A DNA stretch of 64,000 bases from Xenopus tropicalis (lineage: Eukaryota; Chordata; Amphibia; Anura; Pipidae): NCBI RefSeq assembly GCF_000004195.4, contig NC_030681.2, positions 86,119,539 through 86,183,538 on the forward strand, in the 5' to 3' direction. Shown here piece by piece: positions 1 to 15,000 of this stretch; the stretch's first letter is position 1; every line of letters begins with the position of its first letter. The notes beneath the pieces are model-generated. The model was not told where the DNA came from. It saw only the letters and a program-made list of their open reading frames with translations, and searched no databases. Made by a program: the position numbers and the translations under genes.

Positions 1-3000
1 ACAAGTCGACACTGCATAAGACCATTGCTGGAGGTGCAGCACGCTGTGTGACCACGCAGATAGTGCTATGCCTTTTTTGCTTTGTCTTCTTTTTAACAAA
101 TGACCCAAGTGTAGTGAAGACTTTTGACTTTAGTGCATTTAATATTGAGATGTGTAGAGTTTGCTTGTGACTTTTAGATCATTTTGTCTTTTGACCCCAG
201 CCATGAGGGTCATTAGGGGGCTTTTGCAGGTGACATGAATTGTGCAAGACTTTGATACTATTCTTCTCTCCATGGGGGTCATTTGTTAAGATGCAGTGTC
301 AGTATAGTTGCAAATTGTCCATATGTGGAGCTGGTCATGTTATGATCACCTTCATAGATATGTGAAGCAACAGAGGGCGGATTGGGGTGGCGTCAGTGGG
401 GGGCATATGTGTGCCTGGCGCATCTGCCTTAGCACACTGGTCCCCATGGCCCTTTACTTCACTCTAGGGGTATGCTAGAGGAAAGTAGAGGGTCACACTG
501 ACATTTAAGGCTTGTGCTATGGTCATGTGGACGATGACAGTGCACAAGTCGACACTGCATAAGACCATTGCTGGAGGTGCAGCACGCTGTGTGACCACGC
601 AGATAGTGCTATGCCTTTTTTGCATTGTCTTCTTTTTAACAAATGACCCAAGTGTAGTGAAGACTTTTGACTTTAGTGCATTTAATATTGAGATGTGTAG
701 AGTTTGCTTGTGACTTTTAGATCATTTTGTCTTTTGACCCCAGCCATGAGGGTCATTAGGGGGCTTTTTGCAGGTGACATGAATTGTGCAAGACTTTGAT
801 ACTATTCTTCTCTCCATGGGGGTCATTTGTTAAGATGCAGTGTCGGTATAGTTGCAAATTGTCCATATGTGGAGCTGGTCATGTTATGATCACCTTCATG
901 CATATGTGAAGCAACAGAGGGCGGATTGGGGCCGGCGTCAGTGGGGGGCATATGTGTGCCTGGCGCATCTGCCTTGCACACTGGTCCCCCATGGCCCTTT
1001 ACTTCACTCTAGGGGTATGCTAGAGGAAAGTAGAGGGTCAAACTGACATTTAAGGCTTGTGCTATGGTCATGTGGATGATGACAGTGCACAAGTCGACAC
1101 TGCATAAGACCATTGCTGGAGGTGCAGCACGCTGTGTGACCACGCAGATAGTGCTATGCCTTTTTTGCATTGTCTTCTTTTAACAAATGACCCAAGTGTA
1201 GTGAAGACTTTTGACTTTAGTGCATTTAATATTGAGATGTGTAGAGTTTGCTTGTGACTTTTAGATCATTTTGTCTTTTGACCCCAGCCATGAGGGTCAT
1301 TAGGGGGCTGTTTGCAGGTGACATGAATTGTGCAAGACTTTGATACTATTCTTCTCTCCATGGGGGTCATTTGTTAAGATGCAGTGTCAGTATAGTTGCA
1401 AATTGTCCATATGTGGAGCTGGTCATGTTATGATCACCTTCATAGATATGTGAAGCAACAGAGGGCGGATTGGGGTGGCGTCAGTGGGGGGCATATGTGT
1501 GCCTGGCGCATCTGCCTTGCACACTGGTCCCCCATGGCCCTTTACTTCACTCTAGGGGTATGCTAGAGGAAAGTAGAGGGTCACACTGACATTTAAGGCT
1601 TGTGCTATGGTCATGTGGATGATGACAGTGCACAAGTCGACACTGCATAAGACTATTGCTGGAGGTGCAGCACGCTGTGTGACCACGCAGATAGTGCTAT
1701 GCCTTTTTTGCTTTGTCTTCTTTTTAACAATGACCCAAGTGTAGTGAAGACTTTTGACTTTAGTGCATTTAATATTGAGATGTGTAGAGTTTGCTTGTGA
1801 CTTTTAGATCATTTTGTCTTTTGACCCCAGCCATGAGGGTCATTAGGGGGCTGTTTGCAGGTGACATGAATTGTGCAAGACTTTGATACTATTCTTCTCT
1901 CCATGGGGGTCATTTGTTAAGATGCAGTGTCGGTATAGTTGCAAATTGTCCATATGTGGAGCTGGTCATGTTATGATCACCTTCATGCATATGTGAAGCA
2001 ACAGAGGGCGGATTGGGGCGGCGTCAGTGGGGGGCATATGTGTGCCTGGCGCATCTGCCTTGCACACTGGTCCCCCATGGCCCTTTACTTCACTCTAGGG
2101 GTATGCTAGAGGAAAGTAGAGGGTCACACTGACATTTAAGGCTTGTGCTATGGTCATGTGGACGATGACAGTGCACAAGTCGACACTGCATAAGACCATT
2201 GCTGGAGGTGCAGCACGCTGTGTGACCACGCAGATAGTGCTATGCCTTTTTTGCATTGTCTTCTTTTTAACAAATGACCCAAGTGTAGTGAAGACTTTTG
2301 ACTTTAGTGCATTTAATATTGAGATGTGTAGAGTTTGCTTGTGACTTTTAGATCATTTTGTCTTTTGACCCAGCCATGAGGGTCATTAGGGGCTTTTTGC
2401 AGGTGACATGAATTGTGCAAGACTTTGATACTATTCTTCTCTCCATGGGGGTCATTTGTTAAGATGCAGTGTCAGTATAGTTGCAAATTGTCCATATGTG
2501 GAGCTGGTCATGTTATGATCACCTTCATAGATATGTGAAGCAACAGAGGGCGGATTGGGGTGGCGTCAGTGGGGGGCATATGTGTGCCTGGCGCATCTGC
2601 CTTGCACACTGGTCCCCCATGGCCCTTTACTTCACTCTAGGGGTATGCTAGAGGAAAGTAGAGGGTCACACTGACATTTAAGGCTTGTGCTATGGTCATG
2701 TGGACGATGACAGTGCACAAGTCGACACTGCATAAGACCATTGCTGGAGGTGCAGCACGCTGTGTGACCACGCAGATAGTGCTATGCCTTTTTTGCATTG
2801 TCTTCTTTTTAACAAATGACCCAAGTGTAGTGAAGACTTTTGACTTTAGTGCATTTAATATTGAGATGTGTAGAGTTTGCTTGTGACTTTTAGATCATTT
2901 TGTCTTTTGACCCCAGCCATGAGGGTCATTAGGGGGCTGTTTGCAGGTGACATGAATTGTGCAAGACTTTGATACTATTCTTCTCTCCATGGGGGTCATT

Positions 3001-6000
3001 TGTTAAGATGCAGTGTCAGTATAGTTGCAATTGTCCATATGTGGAGCTGGTCATGTTATGATCACCTTCATAGATATGTGAAGCAACAGAGGGCGGATTG
3101 GGGTGGCGTCAGTGGGGGGCATATGTGTGCCTGGCGCATCTGCCTTGCACACTGGTCCCCCATGGCCCTTTACTTCACTCTAGGGTATGCTAGAGGAAAG
3201 TAGAGGGTCACACTGACATTTAAGGCTTGTGCTATGGTCATGTGGGACGATGACAGTGCACAAGTCGACACTGCATAAGACCATTGCTGGAGGTGCAGCA
3301 CGCTGTGTGACCACGCAGATAGTGCTATGCCTTTTTTGCATTGTCTTCTTTTTAACAAATGACCCAAGTGTAGTGAAGACTTTTGACTTTAGTGCATTTA
3401 ATATTGAGATGTGTAGAGTTTGCTTGTGACTTTTAGATCATTTTGTCTTTTGACCCCAGCCATGAGGGTCATTAGGGGGCTTTTGCAGGTGACATGAATT
3501 GTGCAAGACTTTGATACTATTCTTCTCTCCATGGGGGTCATTTGTTAAGATGCAGTGTCGGTATAGTTGCAAATTGTCCATATGTGGAGCTGGTCATGTT
3601 ATGATCACCTTCATAGATATGTGAAGCAACAGAGGGCGGATTGGGGTGGCGTCAGTGGGGGGCATATGTGTGCCTGGCGCATCTGCCTTGCACACTGGTC
3701 CCCCATGGCCCTTTACTTCACTCTAGGGGTATGCTAGAGGAAAGTAGAGGTCACACTGACATTTAAGGCTTGTGCTATGGTCATGTGGATGATGACAGTG
3801 CACAAGTCGACACTGCATAAGACTATTGCTGGAGGTGCAGCACGCTGTGTGACCACGCAGATAGTGCTATGCCTGTTTTGCTTTGTCTTCTTTTTAACAA
3901 ATGACCCAAGTGTAGTGAAGACTTTTGACTTTAGTGCATTTAATATTGAGATGTGTAGAGTTTGCTTGTGACTTTTAGATCATTTTGTCTTTTGACCCCA
4001 GCCATGAGGGTCATTAGGGGGCTGTTTGCAGGTGACATGAATTGTGCAAGACTTTGATACTATTCTTCTCTCCATGGGGGTCATTTGTTAAGATGCAGTG
4101 TCAGTATAGTTGCAAATTGTCCATATGTGGAGCTGGTCATGTTATGATCACCTTCATAGATATGTGAAGCAACAGAGGGCGGATTGGGGTGGCGTCAGTG
4201 GGGGGCATATGTGTGCCTGGCGCATTTGCCTTACACACTGGTCCCCCATGGCCCTTTACTTCACTCTAGGGGTATGCTAGAGGAAAGTAGAGGGTCCACA
4301 CTGACATTTAAGGCTTGTGCTATGGTCATGTGGATGATGACAGTGCACAAGTCGACACTGCATAAGACTATTGCTGGAGGTGCAGGCACGCTGTGTGACC
4401 ACGCAGATAGTGCTATGCCTGTTTTGCTTTGTCTTCTTTTTAACAAATGACCCAAGTGTAGTGAAGACTTTTGACTTTAGTGCATTTAATATTGAGATGT
4501 GTAGAGTTTGCTTGTGACTTTTAGATCATTTTGTCTTTTGACCCCAGCCATGAGGGTCATTAGGGGGCTTTTTGCAGGTGACATGAATTGTGCAAGACTT
4601 TGATACTATTCTTCTCTCCATGGGGGTCATTTGTTAAGATGCAGTGTCAGTATAGTTGCAAATTGTCCATATGTGGAGCTGGTCATGTTATGATCACCTT
4701 CATAGATATGTGAAGCAACAGAGGGCGGATTGGGGTGGCGTCAGTGGGGGGCATATGTGTGCCTGGCGCATCTGCCTTACACACTGGTCCCCCATGGCCC
4801 TTTACTTCACTCTAGGGGTATGCTAGAGGAAAGTAGAGGGTCACACTGACATTTAAGGCTTGTGCTATGGTCATGTGGATGATGACAGTGCACAAGTCGA
4901 CACTGCATAAGACTATTGCTGGAGGTGCGGCACGCTGTGTGACCACGCAGATAGTGCTATGCCTGTTTTTGCTTGTCTTCTTTTTAACAAATGACCCAAG
5001 TGTAGTGAAGACTTTTGACTTTAGTGCATTTAATATTGAGATGTGTAGAGTTTGCTTGTGACTTTTAGATCATTTTGTCTTTTGACCCCAGCCATGAGGG
5101 TCATTAGGGGGCTGTTTGCAGGTGACATGAATTGTGCAAGACTTTGATACTATTCTTCTCTCCATGGGGGTCATTTGTTAAGATGCAGTGTCAGTATAGT
5201 TGCAAATTGTCCATATGTGGAGCTGGTCATGTTATGATCACCTTCATGCATATGTGAAGCAACAGAGGGCGGATTGGGGTGGCGTCAGTGGGGGGCATAT
5301 GTGTGCCTGGCGCATCTGCCTTGCACACTGGTCCCCCATGGCCCTTTACTTCACTCTAGGGGTATGCTAGAGGAAAGTAGAGGGCCACACTGACATTTAA
5401 GGCTTGTGCTATGGTCATGTGGATGATGACAGTGCACAAGTCGACACTGCATAAGACTATTGCTGGAGGTGCAGCACGCTGTGTGACCACGCAGATAGTG
5501 CTATGCCTGTTTTGCTTTGTCTTCTTTTTAACAAATGACCCAAGTGTAGTGAAGACTTTTGACTTTAGTGCATTTAATATTGAGATGTGTAGAGTTTGCT
5601 TGTGACTTTTAGATCATTTTGTCTTTTGACCCCAGCCATGAGGGTCATTAGGGGCTTTTTGCAGGTGACATGAATTGTGCAAGACTTTGATACTATTCTT
5701 CTCTCCATGGGGGTCATTTGTTAAGATGCAGTGTCAGTATAGTTGCAAATTGTCCATATGTGGAGCTGGTCATGTTATGATCACCTTCATAGATATGTGA
5801 AGCAACAGAGGGCGGATTGGGGTGGCGTCAGTGGGGGGCATATGTGTGCCTGGCGCATTTGCCTTACACACTGGTCCCCCATGGCCCTTTACTTCACTCT
5901 AGGGGTATGCTAGAGGAAAGTAGAGGGTCACACTGACATTTAAGGCTTGTGCTATGGTCATGTGGACGATGACAGTGCACAAGTCGACACTGCATAAGAC

Positions 6001-9000
6001 CATTGCTGGAGGTGCAGCACGCTGTGTGACCACGCAGATAGTGCTATGCCTTTTTTGCATTGTCTTCTTTTTAACAAATGACCCAAGTGTAGTGAAGACT
6101 TTTGACTTTAGTGCATTTAATATTGAGATGTGTAGAGTTTGCTTGTGACTTTTAGATCATTTTGTCTTTTGACCCCAGCCATGAGGGTCATTAGGGGGCT
6201 TTTGCAGGTGACATGAATTGTGCAAGACTTTGATACTATTCTTCTCTCCATGGGGGTCATTTGTTAAGATACAGTGTCGGTATAGTTGCAAATTGTCCAT
6301 ATGTGGAGCTGGTCATGTTATGATCACCTTCATAGATATGTGAAGCAACAGAGGGCGGATTGGGGTGGCGTCAGTGGGGGGCATATGTGTGCCTGGCGCA
6401 TCTGCCTTGCACACTGGTCCCCCATGGCCCTTTACTTCACTCTAGGGGTATGCTAGAGGAAAGTAGAGGGTCACACTGACATTTAAGGCTTGTGCTATGG
6501 TCATGTGGATGATGACAGTGCACAAGTCGACACTGCATAAGACCATTGCTGGAGGTGCAGCACGCTGTGTGACCACGCAGATAGTGCTATGCCTTTTTTG
6601 CATTGTCTTCTTTTTAACAAATGACCCAAGTGTAGTGAAGACTTTTGACTTTAGTGCATTTAATATTGAGATGTGTAGAGTTTGCTTGTGACTTTTAGAT
6701 CATTTTGTCTTTTGACCCCAGCCATGAGGGTCATTAGGGGGCTGTTTGCAGGTGACATGAATTGTGCAAGACTTTGATACTATTCTTCTCTCCATGGGGG
6801 TCATTTGTTAAGATGCAGTGTCGGTATAGTTGCAAATTGTCCATATGTGGAGCTGGTCATGTTATGATCACCTTCATGCATATGTGAAGCAACAGAGGGC
6901 GGATTGGGGCCGGCGTCAGTGGGGGGCATATGTGTGCCTGGCGCATCTGCCTTGCACACTGGTCCCCCATGGCCTTTACTTCACTCTAGGGGTATGCTAG
7001 AGGAAAGTAGAGGGTCACACTGACATTTAAGGCTTGTGCTATGGTCATGTGGATGATGACAGTGCACAAGTCGACACTGCATAAGACTATTGCTGGAGGT
7101 GCAGCACGCTGTGTGACCACGCAGATAGTGCTATGCCTTTTTTGCTTGTCTTCTTTTTAACAAATGACCCAAGTGTAGTGAAGACTTTTGACTTTAGTGC
7201 ATTTAATATTGAGATGTGTAGAGTTTGCTTGTGACTTTAGATCATTTTGTCTTTTGACCCCAGCCATGAGGGTCATTAGGGGGCTTTTGCAGGTGACATG
7301 AATTGTGCAAGACTTTGATACTATTCTTCTCTCCATGGGGGTCATTTGTTAAGATGCAGTGTCAGTATAGTTGCAAATTGTCCATATGTGGAGCTGGTCA
7401 TGTTATGATCACCTTCATAGCATATGTGAAGCAACAGAGGGCGGATTGGGGTGGCGTCAGTGGGGGGCATATGTGTGCCTGGCGCATTTGCCTTACACAC
7501 TGGTCCCCCATGGCCCTTTACTTCACTCTAGGGGTATGCTAGAGGAAAGTAGAGGGTCACACTGACATTTAAGGCTTGTGCTATGGTCATGTGGATGATG
7601 ACAGTGCACAAGTCGACACTGCATAAGACTATTGCTGGAGGTGCAGCACGCTGTGTGACCACGCAGATAGTGCTATGCCTTTTTTGCTTTGTCTTCTTTT
7701 TAACAAATGACCCAAGTGTAGTGAAGACTTTTGACTTTAGTGCATTTAATATTGAGATGTGTAGAGTTTGCTTGTGACTTTTAGATCATTTTGTCTTTTG
7801 ACCCCAGCCATGAGGGTCATTAGGGGGCTGTTTGCAGGTGACATGAATTGTGCAAGACTTTGATACTATTCTTCTCTCCATGGGGGTCATTTGTTAAGAT
7901 GCAGTGTCAGTATAGTTGCAAATTGTCCATATGTGGAGCTGGTCATGTTATGATCACCTTCATAGATATGTGAAGCAACAGAGGGCGGATTGGGGTGGCG
8001 TCAGTGGGGGGCATATGTGTGCCTGGCGCATCTGCCTTGCACACTGGTCCCCCATGGCCCTTTACTTCACTCTAGGGGTATGCTAGAGGAAAGTAGAGGG
8101 TCACACTGACATTTAAGGCTTGTGCTATGGTCATGTGGACGATGACAGTGCACAAGTCGACACTGCATAAGACCATTGCTGGAGGTGCAGCACGCTGTGT
8201 GACCACGCAGATAGTGCTATGCCTGTTTTGCTTTGTCTTCTTTTTAACAAATGACCCAAGTGTAGTGAAGACTTTTGACTTTAGTGCATTTAATATTGAG
8301 ATGTGTAGAGTTTGCTTGTGACTTTTAGATCATTTTGTCTTTTGACCCCAGCCATGAGGGTCATTAGGGGGCTGTTTGCAGGTGACATGAATTGTGCAAG
8401 ACTTTGATACTATTCTTCTCTCCATGGGGGTCATTTGTTAAGATGCAGTGTCAGTATAGTTGCAAATTGTCCATATGTGGAGCTGGTCATGTTATGATCA
8501 CCTTCATAGATATGTGAAGCAACAGAGGGCGGATTGGGGTGGCGTCAGTGGGGGGCATATGTGTGCCTGGCGCATCTGCCTTACACACTGGTCCCCCATG
8601 GCCCTTTACTTCACTCTAGGGGTATGCTAGAGGAAAGTAGAGGGTCACACTGACATTTAAGGCTTGTGCTATGGTCATGTGGACGATGACAGTGCACAAG
8701 TCGACACTGCATAAGACCATTGCTGGAGGTGCAGCACGCTGTGTGACCACGCAGATAGTGCTATGCCTTTTTTGCATTGTCTTCTTTTTAACAAATGACC
8801 CAAGTGTAGTGAAGACTTTTGACTTTAGTGCATTTAATATTGAGATGTGTAGAGTTTGCTTGTGACTTTTAGATCATTTTGTCTTTTGACCCCAGCCATG
8901 AGGGTCATTAGGGGCTTTTGCAGGTGACATGAATTGTGCAAGACTTTGATACTATTCTTCTCTCCATGGGGGTCATTTGTTAAGATACAGTGTCGGTATA

Positions 9001-12000
9001 GTTGCAAATTGTCCATATGTGGAGCTGGTCATGTTATGATCACCTTCATGCATATGTGAAGCAACAGAGGGCGGATTGGGGCGGCGTCAGTGGGGGGCAT
9101 ATGTGTGCCTGGCGCATCTGCCTTGCACACTGGTCCCCCATGGCCCTTTACTTCACTCTAGGGGTATGCTAGAGGAAAGTAGAGGGTCACACTGACATTT
9201 AAGGCTTGTGCTATGGTCATGTGGAAGATGACAGTGCACAAGTCGACACTGCATAAGACTATTGCTGGAGGTGCAGCACGCTGTGTGACCACGCAGATAG
9301 TGCTATGCCTGTTTTTGCTTTGTCTTCTTTTTAACAAATGACCCAAGTGTAGTGAAGACTTTTGACTTTAGTGCATTTAATATTGAGATGTGTAGAGTTT
9401 GCTTGTGACTTTTAGATCATTTTGTCTTTTGACCCCAGCCATGAGGGTCATTAGGGGGCTTTTGCAGGTGACATGAATTGTGCAAGACTTTGATACTATT
9501 CTTCTCTCCATGGGGGTCATTTGTTAAGATGCAGTGTCAGTATAGTTGCAAATTGTCCATATGTGGAGCTGGTCATGTTATGATCACCTTCATAGATATG
9601 TGAAGCAACAGAGGGCGGATTGGGGTGGCGTCAGTGGGGGCATATGTGTGCCTGGCGCATCTGCCTTACACACTGGTCCCCCATGGCCCTTTACTTCACT
9701 CTAGGGGTATGCTAGAGGAAAGTAGAGGGTCACACTGACATTTAAGGCTTGTGCTATGGTCATGTGGATGATGACAGTGCACAAGTCGACACTGCATAAG
9801 ACTATTGCTGGAGGTGCAGCACGCTGTGTGACCACGCAGATAGTGCTATGCCTGTTTTGCTTTGTCTTCTTTTTAACAAATGACCCAAGTGTAGTGAAGA
9901 CTTTTGACTTTAGTGCATTTAATATTGAGATGTGTAGAGTTTGCTTGTGACTTTTAGATCATTTTGTCTTTTGACCCCAGCCATGAGGGTCATTAGGGGG
10001 CTTTTTGCAGGTGACATGAATTGTGCAAGACTTTGATACTATTCTTCTCTCCATGGGGGTCATTTGTTAAGATGCAGTGTCAGTATAGTTGCAAATTGTC
10101 CATATGTGGAGCTGGTCATGTTATGATCACCTTCATAGATATGTGAAGCAACAGAGGGCGGATTGGGGTGGCGTCAGTGGGGGGCATATGTGTGCCTGGC
10201 GCATCTGCCTTGCACACTGGTCCCCCATGGCCCTTTACTTCACTCTAGGGGTATGCTAGAGGAAAGTAGAGGGTCACACTGACATTTAAGGCTTGTGCTA
10301 TGGTCATGTGGATGATGACAGTGCACAAGTCGACACTGCATAAGACCATTGCTGAAGGTGCAGCACGCTGTGTGACCACGCAGATAGTGCTATGCCTTTT
10401 TTTGCATTGTCTTCTTTTTAACAAATGACCCAAGTGTAGTGAAGACTTTTGACTTTAGTGCATTTAATTTTGAGATGTGTAGAGTTTGCTTGTGACTTTT
10501 AGATCATTTTGTCTTTTGACCCCAGCCATGAGGGCCATTAGGGGGCTTTTTGTAGGTGACATGAACTGTGCAAGACTTTGATACTATTCTTCTCTCCATG
10601 GGGGTCATTTGTTAAGATACAGTGTCGGTATAGTTGCAAATTGTCCATATGTGGAGCTGGTCATGTTATGATCACCTTCATGCATATGTGAAGCAACAGA
10701 GGACGGATTGGGGCGGCATCAGTGGGGGGCATATGTGTGCCTGGCGCATCTGCCTTGCACACTGGTCCCCCATGGCCCTTTACTTCACTCTAGGGGTATG
10801 CTAGAGGAAAGTAGAGGGCCACACTGACATTTAAGGCTTGTGCTATGGTCATGTGGATGATGACAGTGCACAAGTCGACACTGCATAAGACTATTGCTGG
10901 AGGTGCAGCACGCTGTGTGACCACGCAGATAGTGCTATGCCTGTTTTGCATTGTCTTCTTTTTAACAAATGACCCAAGTGTAGTGAAGACTTTTGACTTT
11001 AGTGCATTTAATATTGAGATGTGTAGAGTTTGCTTGTGACTTTTAGATCATTTTGTCTTTTGACCCCAGCCATGAGGGTCATTAGGGGGCTTTTTGCAGG
11101 TGACATGAATTGTGCAAGACTTTGATACTATTCTTCTCTCCATGGGGGTCATTTGTTAAGATACAGTGTCAGTATAGTTGCAAATTGTCCATATGTGGAG
11201 CTGGTCATGTTATGATCACCTTCATAGATATGTGAAGCAACAGAGGGCGGATTGGGGTGGCGTCAGTGGGGGGCATATGTGTGCCTGGCGCATCTGCCTT
11301 GCACACTGGTCCCCCATGGCCCTTTACTTCACTCTAGGGGTATGCTAGAGGAAAGTAGAGGGTCAACACTGACATTTAAGGCTTGTGCTATGGTCATGTG
11401 GATGATGACAGTGCACAAGTCGACACCGCATAAGACTATTGCTGGAGGTGCGGCACGCTGTGTGACCACGCAGATAGTGCTATGCCTGTTTTGCTTTGTC
11501 TTCTTTTTAACAAATGACCCAAGTGTAGTGAAGACTTTTGACTTTAGTGCATTTAATATTGAGATGTGTAGAGTTTGCTTGTGACTTTTAGATCATTTTG
11601 TCTTTTGACCCCAGCCATGAGGGTCATTAGGGGGCTTTTGCAGGTGACATGAATTGTGCAAGACTTTGATACTATTCTTCTCTCCATGGGGGTCATTTGT
11701 TAAGATACAGTGTCGGTATAGTTGCAAATTGTCCATATGTGGAGCTGGTCATGTTATGATCACCTTCATAGATATGTGAAGCAACAGAGGGCGGATTGGG
11801 GTGGCGTCAGTGGGGGGCATATGTGTGCCTGGCGCATCTGCCTTGCACACTGGTCCCCCATGGCCCTTTACTTCACTCTAGGGGTATGCTAGAGGAAAGT
11901 AGAGGGTCACACTGACATTTAAGGCTTGTGCTATGGTCATGTGGACGATGACAGTGCACAAGTCGACACTGCATAAGACCATTGCTGGAGGTGCAGCACG

Positions 12001-15000
12001 CTGTGTGACCACGCAGATAGTGCTATGCCTTTTTTGCATTGTCTTCTTTTTAACAAATGACCCAAGTGTAGTGAAGACTTTTGACTTTAGTGCATTTAAT
12101 ATTGAGATGTGTAGAGTTTGCTTTGTGACTTTTAGATCATTTTGTCTTTTGACCCCAGCCATGAGGGTCATTAGGGGGCTGTTTGCAGGTGACATGAATT
12201 GTGCAAGACTTTGATACTATTCTTCTCTCCATGGGGGTCATTTGTTAAGATACAGTGTCGGTATAGTTGCAATTGTCCATATGTGGAGCTGGTCATGTTA
12301 TGATCACCTTCATGCATATGTGAAGCAACAGAGGGCGGATTGGGCCGGGTCAGTGGGGGGCATATGTGTGCCTGGCGCATCTGCCTTGCACACTGGTCCC
12401 CCATGGCCCTTTACTTCACTCTAGGGGTATGCTAGAGGAAAGTAGAGGGCCACACTGACATTTAAGGCTTGTGCTATGGTCATGTGGATGATGACAGTGC
12501 ACAAGTCGACACTGCATAAGACTATTGCTGGAGGTGCAGCACGCTGTGTGACCACGCAGATAGTGCTATGCCTGTTTTGCTTTGTCTTCTTTTTAGCAAA
12601 TGACCCAAGTGTAGTGAAGACTTTTGACTTTAGTGCATTTAATATTGAGATGTGTAGAGTTTGCTTGTGACTTTTAGATCATTTTGTCTTTTGACCCCAG
12701 CCATGAGGGTCATTAGGGGGCTATTTGCAGGTGACATGAATTGTGCAAGACTTTGATACTATTCTTCTCTCCATGGGGGTCATTTGTTAAGATACAGTGT
12801 CGGTATAGTTGCAAATTGTCCATATGTGGAGCTGGTCATGTTATGATCACCTTCATGCATATGTGAAGCAACAGAGGACGGATTGGGGCGGCGTCAGTGG
12901 GGGGCATATGTGTGCCTGGCGCATTTGCCTTACACACTGGTCCCCCATGGCCCTTTACTTCACTCTAGGGGTATGCTAGAGGAAAGTAGAGGGTCACACT
13001 GACATTTAAGGCTTGTGCCATGGTCATGTGGACGATGACAGTGCACAAGTCGACACTGCATAAGACCATTGCTGGAGGTGCAGCATGCTGTGTGACCACG
13101 CAGATAGTGCTATGCCTTTTTTGCATTATCTTCTTTTTAACAAATGACCCAAGTGTAGTGAAGACTTTTGACTTTAGTGCATTTAATATTGAGATGTGTA
13201 GAGTTTGCTTGTGACTTTTAGATCATTTTGTCTTTTGACCCCAGCCATGAGGGTCATTAGGGGGCTGTTTGCAGGTGACATGAATTGTGCAAGACTTTGA
13301 TACTATTCTTCTCTCCATGGGGGTCATTTGTTAAGATACAGTGTCGGTATAGTTGCAATTGTCCATATGTGGAGCTGGTCATGTTATGATCACCTTCATG
13401 CATATGTGAAGCAACAGAGGGCGGATTGGGCCGGGTCAGTGGGGGGCATATGTGTGCCTGGCGCATCTGCCTTGCACACTGGTCCCCCATGGCCTTTACT
13501 TCACTCTAGGGGTATGCTAGAGGAAAGTAGAGGGCCACACTGACATTTAAGGCTTGTGCTATGGTCATGTGGATGATGACAGTGCACAAGTCGACACTGC
13601 ATAAGATTATTGCTGGAGGTGCAGCACGCTGTGTGACCACGCGGATAGTGCTATGCCTGTTTTGCTTTGTCTTCTTTTTAACAAATGACCCAAGTGTAGT
13701 GAAGACTTTTGACTTTAGTGTATTTAATATTGAGATGTGTAGAGTTTGCTTGTAACTTTTAGATCATTTTGTCTTTTGACCCCAGCCATGAGGGTCATTA
13801 GGGGGCTATTTGCAGGTGACATGAATTGTGCAAGACTTTGATACTATTCTTCTCTCCATGGGGGTCATTTCATAAGATACAGTGTCGGTATAGTTGCAAA
13901 TTGTCCATATGTGGAGCTGGTCATGTTATGATCACCTTCATGTATTTGTGAAGCAACAGAGGGCGGATTGGGGTGGCGTCAGTGGGGGGCATATGTGTGC
14001 CTGGCGCATCTGCCTTGCACACTGGTCCCCCATGGCCCTTTACTTCACTCTAGGGGTATGCTAGAGGAAAGTAGAGGGTCACACTGACATTTAAGGCTTG
14101 TGCTATGGTCATGTGGACGATGACAGTGCACAAGTCGACACTGCATAAGACCATTGCTGGAGGTGCAGCACGCTGTGTGACCACGCAGATAGTGCTATGC
14201 CTTTTTTGCATTGTCTTCTTTTTAACAAATGACCCAAGTGTAGTGAAGACTTTTGACTTTAGTGCATTTAATATTGAGATGTGTAGAGTTTGCTTGTGAC
14301 TTTTAGATCATTTTGTCTTTTGACCCCAGCCATGAGGGTCATTAGGGGGCTATTTGCAGGTGACATGAATTGTGCAAGACTTTGATACTATTCTTCTCTC
14401 CATGGGGGTCATTTGTTAAGATGCAGTGTCAGTATAGTTGCAAATTGTCCATATGTGGAGCTGGTCATGTTATGATCACCTTCATAGATATGTGAAGCAA
14501 CAGAGGGCGGATTGGGGTGGCGTCAGTGGGGGGCATATGTGTGCCTGGCGCATTTGCCTTACACACTGGTCCCCCATGGCCCTTTACTTCACTCTAGGGG
14601 TATGCTAGAGGAAAGTAGAGGGTCACACTGACATTTAAGGCTTGTGCTATGGTCATGTGGACGATGACAGTGCACAAGTCGACACTGCATAAGACCATTG
14701 CTGGAGGTGCAGAATGCTGTGTGACCATGCAGATAGTGCTATGCCTTTTTTGCATTATCTTCTTTTTAACAAATGACCCAAGTGTAGTGAAGACTTTTGA
14801 CTTTAGTGCATTTAATATTGAGATGTGTAGAGTTTGCTTGTGACTTTTAGATCATTTTGTCTTTTGACCCCAGCCATGAGGGTCATTAGGGGGCTGTTTG
14901 CAGGTGACATGAATTGTGCAAGAATTTGATACTATTCTTCTCTCCATGGGGGTCATTTGTTAAGATGCAGTGTCAGTATAGTTGCAAATTGTCCATATGT

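Noticed and set aside
519..713. A 64-codon open frame present in most satellite monomers
   Set aside because: Its conservation matches that of the surrounding non-coding monomer, several copies are frame-shifted, and it has no promoter, domain or codon signature. Homogenisation explains it.
900..960. A-box-like word TGGCGTCAGTGG in the satellite, hinting at a Pol III or tRNA-derived unit
   Set aside because: The spacing differs from the A-box consensus by one base, and no B box or cloverleaf follows.
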